A DNA stretch of 64,000 nt from Phascolarctos cinereus (Eukaryota; Chordata; Mammalia; Diprotodontia; Phascolarctidae), in the NCBI RefSeq assembly GCF_002099425.1, contig NW_018343953.1, positions 7,405,501-7,469,500 on the forward strand. The letters run 5' to 3'. The position numbers and the translations under genes were made by a program. Each line of letters starts with the position of its first letter. The stretch's first letter is position 1. Below the pieces are notes generated by a model. That model did no database searches, had not been told where the DNA came from, and saw only the letters and a list, made by a program, of their open reading frames with translations. Positions 58,901 to 64,000 of the stretch are shown here, in pieces.

Positions 58901-60699
58901 AAATAGCTCCTAATTATTGCTTTAATTTCCTCATGGTGGTGAATTCACCCATTTCCTTTTTGATACTGGTAATTTGGTTTTCTTCTTTCTTTTTTTTAAA
59001 ATCAAATTAATCAAAGGTTTATCTATTTTATTTTTTTGTAAAACCAGCTCTTAGTTTTATTTATCAATTTAATAGTTTTTCCACTTTCAATTTTATTTTC
59101 TCCTTTGATTTTCAGAATTTCTAATTTTGTATTTAATTATGGAGTTTTAATTTGTTCTTTTTCTAACTTTTTTAGTTGCATGCCCAATTCGTTGATCTGC
59201 TTTTTCTCTATTTATTCATGTAAGCATTTAGAGATATAAATTTCCCCTAAGTTTCTCTTTGGCTGCATCCCATAAATTTTGGTATGTTGTCTCATTATTA
59301 TCATCCTCTTTGATGACATTATTAATTGCTTCTATGATTTGTTGTTTGACCCATTCATTCTTTAGGATTAGATTATTTAGTCTCCAATTAATTTTTAATC
59401 TATCTTTTCATGGTCCTTTATTACATGTAATTTTTATTGTATCATGATTGGAAAAGGATGCATTTAATATTTCTGCCTTTCTGCATTTAATTATGAGGTT
59501 TTTATGCTCTAATAATGGTCATTTTTTGTGTAGGTGCCATGTACTGTTGAGAAAAAGCTATATTTCTTTTTATTTCCATTCATTTTTCTCCAGAGGACTA
59601 GCATGTCTAACTTTTCTAAAATTCTATTCACCTCCTTAACTTCTTTTTTATTTATTTTGTGGTTAGACTCCTCTAGTTCTGAGAGGGGGAGGTTGAGGTC
59701 CCTCCACTGGTATAGTTTTGCTGTCTATTTCTTCCTGTAATTCATTTAACTTCCTTAAGAATTTGGATGCTGTACCACTTGGTGCATATATATTTAGTAT
59801 TGATATTATTTCATTGTCTGTGGTACCTTTTAGCAAGATGTAGTTTCCTTCCTTGTCTCTTTTAATTAGCTCTATTTTTGCTTTTTCTTTGTCTGAGATT
59901 AGGATTGCTACCCCTGCTTCTTTTTTTTTTTAACTTCAACTGAAGCTAATATATTCTGCTGCAGCCTTTTACCTTTACTCTGTGTGTGTCTCTCTGTTTC
60001 AAATGTGTTTCTTGTAAGCAACGTATTGTAGAATTCTGGTTTTTAATCCACTCTGCTCTCTACTTCTGTTTTATGTCAGAGTTCATCTCATTTCCATTCA
60101 CAGTTATAATTATTGTATATTTCCCTCCGTCCTACTTTTCCCTGTTTATACTTTCTCTCCTTTCACCCTGTCCCTCCTCACCAGTGTTTGACTTCTGACC
60201 ACCGCCTCCCTCAATCTGCCATCCCTTCTATTGGCTTCCCCCCATTCCTTTTCTTTTCCCTTTTCCCTCCTACTTCCCTATAGGGTAAGATAAATTTCTA
60301 TACCTAACTGGGTATGTATATTATTCCCTCTTTGAGCCAAATCCAGTGAGAGTAAGTATGTTTAAACAATGCTTGCCACCCCCTTCCCTTGTTTCCCTTT
60401 ACTGTAATAGGTCTTTCATGCCTCTTCATCTGATGTAATTTACCCCATTCTGCCTACCCCTTTCATCTTCTCCCAGTATAATCCTTTTTTTCACCCCTTA
60501 ATTTTTTATACCATCACATCTAAGTCAATTATACCCACACCCTCTGTCTATGTATACCCCTTCTAACTGCCCTAATAGAGAACTAATACAGTTCTCAAGA
60601 GTTACAAATATCATTTTACTGTATAGTGATGTAAACAGTTTAGCCTTATTGATGTTGTGTTCATAAGTATATGATTTTGATTAATCATTGAAGGATTTC
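55987..60699 (-). mobile_element. Long 5'-truncated L1 ('L1-B'), antisense
   Basis: Minus strand: spacer (60699-about 60126), ORF2 (about 60125-56370), 3' UTR and A-rich end. It is the same family as L1-A, aligning along its whole length, but is cut off in the inter-ORF spacer, so ORF1 and the promoter are absent. Candidate target duplications ATTGTCTTTT lie at 55977-55986 and 60700-60709. Bases 60655-60699 no longer match L1-A and could be L1 variation or filler. Confidence 0.9.
56370..60125 (-). pseudogene. L1-B ORF2 relic
   Basis: The RT core at 58329-58057 reads [20 protein letters not shown] and then [19 protein letters not shown]. The next motif [10 protein letters not shown] is present on the strand but displaced to another frame by a loss of about 20 bases relative to L1-A (KEETKLS part missing). 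At 57297-56896 it reads DYIKLKRFCRNKANATKIRR and at 56887-56600 the C-terminal cysteine motif CWRRCRKIKTLMHCWWSCKL. The initiator codon of L1-A is not conserved at the expected place. Multiple breaks; inactive. Confidence 0.9.
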
Positions 60700-60709
60700 A
60701 TTGTCTTTT

Positions 60710-62169
60710 ATTCTTGTCCTTTAAGTACATGTGTTATTCATTCTTGGGCTACATGAAAGCTCAGTATTCACCTGCTTCATTCTACTCCTCTGCCATTATT
60801 CTATTCTTTCTATTACCCTGTACAGTGGAAGTCATACTTAACTGGATCTGTGCTCATAGGAGGCTTTAATATAGTGAAACAGATGTCAGATTTCTGTTCA
60901 CACAAGCATTTCATACATCCTTAAACTGAAAGGAAGGGGGGGGAAACTTTTTATGACATTTAAAGGTAAACAAAATCAGCTATATGATTTTCTGAATCTG
61001 ATCTGTAATTGCTTCTGCCATATCCTCAACTAGCAAGTGTAGATTCAGTATCATTCCAGTACCTTTGTATTCTTTTCTGAATAAGGAATGTGGTTTTGTC
61101 AAAGGAAAAGGAAGAGACCCATTATATTGTTTGCATGGTTTTCTAGAAATGAAGGCTAGCATGAAGGGAGAGAGACATAAGAAAAAGATGGGAGAAGAGG
61201 GTGGAGTGAGGAGAATTAAATAATGAGATAATGAAAGGGAATGAAGATAGTCTTTCTGCCAAGTTGAATAGTAACAGTCTTGCCTACTTATCTGTCTGAG
61301 AGTCTTTAAGGATCACAGCATTAGGCATCTCCTTCCTCTTGGCTATACATAAAGTAGGAATTTGAAAATAGCTGTGAGTATACATCACTGAAACACAGCT
61401 GGCTGATTTATTGAAGATGCATTAACCTTCACCATAGACATCAACACCATGTGGGAGTAGGTCATTAAAGGACCATGTTCCTTCTCTCTATTAGTTTTGC
61501 TGGTGAAGAGGCAGTTAGTGATATGAAAAAGAAACACATGAGCTTTCTTCTAGATTGCCTATAAATTGACACATGACAGGAATTATTTTAGAGCTGGGAA
61601 TTAAGCAGATTTTAAGAAGAGATTAGAGACTTAAGTGGACCAAGGACAATGTCTTTTAAAAAAAGAATATGATGTGACATTTTACTCAACTCTTATTATA
61701 ACTTCAGGACTGAGAACAGAAAATAAACTGAGACTATGTGGTCCATAGAAAAACTTTCCCTGTAGTATGAAATTTCTCAAGAGGTAAATTTCTTATATAA
61801 TATATAGGACTGAATTCTATTTCATATTTAGATAAAATATAGTGTCCAGGCATTTTTTGCATGGTGTACATTTTTGGTGTATTTTTGGTATACATTTGTG
61901 GCCATTGGATTCCAAACGACTAGTCCAAAACCAAGTAGAGTTTGCAATAGCAATATGCTGGCCAGTTCCTTGGTAATCATATTGTTACAGCCCCTGACTT
62001 ATTCATGCCCCTTACACTTGAAGTTGGAGAGAGGTAAGTTTCAGCTTGATATTGGAAAAACTTCCTGATATTTGCAGTTGCCAAGACTTAAATAAGTCGC
62101 CTTTAGACATAACGTTTTACCCCTCCCTAGACTGTGTTTTTTTTGGGGGGGGGCAGGGGGAGGAAGATA
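60710..62169. other. No assignable feature
   Basis: 1.4 kb without a recognised repeat. A local imperfect repeat (TACATTTTTGGTGTATTTTT and GGTATACATTTGTGG) lies at 61867-61903. A G run (62141-62150) precedes the SINE. Confidence 0.4.
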
Positions 62170-62452
62170 AGATAATAACAATAATAATGTTAATAATGTT
62201 AACTTATACAGTTAACTTATACAAACTTATAAAGTTTGGAAAGCATTTTGCATACATTATCTCATTTGATCCTCACTCTGAGAAAAAGGTGCTATTATTA
62301 TTATTCCCATTTTACAGATGAGGAAACTGAGGCAAACAGGCTAAGTGATTTGCCCAGCATCCCACAGATAATAAGTGTCTTGGGCTGGATTTGAACTGAG
62401 GTCTTTTGACTCCAAGTCCAGCACTATATCTACTGCACCACCTACTTACCTC
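62170..62452 (-). mobile_element. SINE, class 2, antisense, full length
   Basis: AAAGTTTGGAAAGCATTTTG, CTCATTTGATCCTCACTCTG, CATTTTACAGATGAGGAAAC, TGAGGCAAACAGGCTAAGTG, TTGAACTGAGGTCTTTTGAC and ACTGCACCACCTACTTACC. Confidence 0.93.
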
Positions 62453-62508
62453 TTAATAAATAAATAAACAAATAAATGAATAAATGAATGAATGAATGAA
62501 TGAATGCC
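62453..62508. repeat. (AATA)n-(AATG)n tetranucleotide repeat
   Basis: AATAAATAAATAAACAAATA passing into AATGAATGAATGAATGAATG. Confidence 0.95.
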
Positions 62509-62645
62509 TAATATCAATGTATACGAACATAGAATATAAGCTGCTTAATTAGAAGGAACTCTTTTGTTCTTATCTTTGTAGTCTTATCTCGGTGCCTTGA
62601 ACACAATTGATACTTAATACATTTTTGTTGAATTGCCATGAACTG
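62509..62645 (+). mobile_element. L2 3' end, sense
   Basis: GAATATAAGCTGCTTAATTA, TTGTAGTCTTATCTCGGTGC and TTGATACTTAATACATTTTT. Confidence 0.7.
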
Positions 62646-62847
62646 AATTTATCAAGTGTTCCCCTTCTTACTTCCACTATTCATTTGTATTTTTTACTTT
62701 CAACCAAGAGGATATCAGGCAGTGTGGATATAGCCGTGGTGAAGGAATGATACCAATTGTTCTTTTTCTCTAAAAAATTAGAATTCTTTTTTGATTTAAA
62801 TTGTCAATGGTATTTTCAAATTTGTTTAAAACTTGGTAAAGATAGAG

Positions 62848-63462
62848 CAACAATTCTCAAACTTTTTGTTCTGAAGACCCATTTACATTCTTAAAAATTA
62901 TTGAGCATTTAAAAAAATTATTGAGCATTGAAAAAGAAATTATTGAGCATCCCAAAGTGCTTTTATGTAGGTTATATCTACCAATATTTACCACATTAAA
63001 AAATTAAAACTGATTTAAAAATAATTAATTTAAAATTTAATTTAAATTAAATGATAAATTTTAAAATGTTTATTCACTTTAAAATAACAATAACAAAACT
63101 ATTACATGGTAACATAAATAACATATCTTATGAAAATATTTTCCAAAATAAAAAAAAGTTTGTGAGAAGAGTGGCATTGTTTTACATATTTTTGCAAATC
63201 TTTTTAATGTTTAGATTAGTTGAAGATAGCTAGATTCTCATATCTGTTTCTGCATTCAGTCTGTCATGATATTTTGTTTGAGATGAAATAAGCATATGAA
63301 AATAATCTGGCCTTACAGAGATGTGCAGTTGGAAAAGGGAGGAGAATTTTAATAGCAAATAATGACTTAGTATTATCATGAAAATAATTTTGATTTCGTG
63401 GACCTCCTGAAAGGGTCTTGGGGACCTCCAAAAGTCTTTAGGCCGTGCTTTGAGAACTACTG
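62848..63462. mobile_element. hAT-Charlie-like DNA transposon (MER5-type ends)
   Basis: The left end CAACAATTCTCAAACTTTTT and right end CTTTGAGAACTACTG (reverse CAGTAGTTCTCAAAG) match the CAGTGGTTCTCAAA type ends. The interior contains TTATGTAGGTTATATCTACC, GAAGAGTGGCATTGTTTTAC, CTCATATCTGTTTCTGCATT and TGTGCAGTTGGAAAAGGGAG. About 615 bp, no transposase frame. A 23-base unit around AAATTATTGAGCAT occurs three times in tandem (62892-62955). The flanks AGATAGAG and GTTAAGAA are too decayed for a sure 8-bp duplication. Confidence 0.85.
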
Positions 63463-63587
63463 GTTAAGAATAATGTTTTAAATTTTAAAAAAAGAAAAGA
63501 AAAACTAGGCACATCAGTAACTATTTTAATAACCCTTCACTGCTTTAATCACAGCTTAATCTGATTCTGATCTAAGTTCCTAGCTTA

Positions 63588-63712
63588 ATTTTTTTTAAGG
63601 CAATTGAGGTTAAGTGACTTGCCCAGGGTCACACAGCTAGTAAGTGTCAAGTGTTTGATCTGAGGCTGGATTTAAACTCAGGTCCTCTTGATTTCAGGGC
63701 CGGTGCTCCAAA
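63588..63712 (-). mobile_element. Short tRNA-type SINE, antisense
   Basis: AGGCAATTGAGGTTAAGTGA, CTTGCCCAGGGTCACACAGC, TAGTAAGTGTCAAGTGTTTG and AAACTCAGGTCCTCTTGATT; A tail in reverse at the left. Confidence 0.92.
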
Positions 63713-63722
63713 CTTAATTTAA

Positions 63723-63897
63723 AAGCCATTGCTCTGGAGTCAGAAGACCTGAATTCAGATCCCACCTCAGATACTGCTACATGTATGAATGACTTTGGGC
63801 AAGCCCACCTGGGCCTCAAGTTTCCTCATCTTTGAAGTGAAGGGTTAGATGGGGTCTATGGTTCCTTCTACTTCTAGATATATGATCTTATGAATTT
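63723..63897 (+). mobile_element. SINE, class 3 (THER1-like)
   Basis: GCTCTGGAGTCAGAAGACCT, GAATGACTTTGGGCAAGCCC and GGTTCCTTCTACTTCTAGAT then ATGATCTTATGA. Confidence 0.88.
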
Positions 63898-63939
63898 AAG
63901 ATATAGCCCATCCAGTTTAAAATGTTAAATAAGCATTTG

Positions 63940-64000
63940 ACACAGTGTCTAGAGCACTGGGCTAGGAGTCAGGAAGACCTGAGTTCAGATCTAGCCTCAG
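63940..64000 (+). mobile_element. tRNA-type SINE head, cut by the window end
   Basis: GAGCACTGGGCTAGGAGTCA, GGAAGACCTGAGTTCAGATC and TAGCCTCAG; class 1 or 2 cannot be decided without the tail. Confidence 0.85.

Overview
This window reads as repeat-rich, AT-leaning mammalian intergenic or intronic DNA, and its repeat complement points to a marsupial. The diagnostic pieces are a marsupial-style L1, tRNA-headed SINEs ending in an RTE/BovB-like tail (AAGAGTCAGACATGAC), THER1/MIR-type CORE-SINEs, several L2 and L3/CR1 copies, an RTE-clade LINE relic and hAT-type DNA transposon remnants. The species cannot be told from the sequence. I found no host protein-coding exon, no functional tRNA or rRNA gene, no CRISPR array and no endogenous retrovirus or LTR. 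Every open frame that can be interpreted belongs to a LINE; the others are short chance frames or translated simple repeats.

Layout. 1-5130: mostly unassigned DNA with scattered SINEs and one 5'-truncated L1 end. 5130-17283: a complex block in which a near full-length L2 (to 8527) is followed directly by a second sense L2. The second L2 is split first by an L1-derived insert (about 8619-8939) and then by a full-length antisense L1 (9061-15577, 'L1-A') bounded by a near-perfect 17-bp target-site duplication. 17284-31000: more L2, older antisense L1 ends, L3/CR1 pieces and SINEs between unassigned stretches. 32523-34000: a three-layer nest, L1 inside a SINE inside an L2 3' end. 40000-41560: a decayed RTE-clade reverse transcriptase. 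44200-49170: L1, L3/CR1 and SINE mixtures. 50763-50877: a small hAT element. 51337-51350: a perfect palindromic RFX X-box in repeat-free DNA. 55987-60699: a second long antisense L1 ('L1-B') cut off in the spacer before ORF2. 62170-64000: a SINE-rich end with a hAT-Charlie-like element.

SINE classes used below: class 1, tRNA head plus RTE/BovB-like tail, or head only when short; class 2, tRNA head plus a TTGTAAAGYRCTTTGCAAA-type tail; class 3, THER1/MIR-like with a CCTTCCAGCTCTA-type tail; class 4, tail GTCCTCTTTGAAAA; class 5, tail region with CAGATC...TTACAGTCTTA. Family assignments rest on recalled consensus patterns, not on a database search, and most repeat ends are approximate to 10-30 bases. 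All LINE copies look dead. The scientific interest lies in the structure of L1-A (tandem 5' UTR monomers, a YY1-type start site, a long purine-rich inter-ORF spacer), in a short element that joins that spacer to the L1 3' end, and in the nesting, which gives a relative order of insertion.
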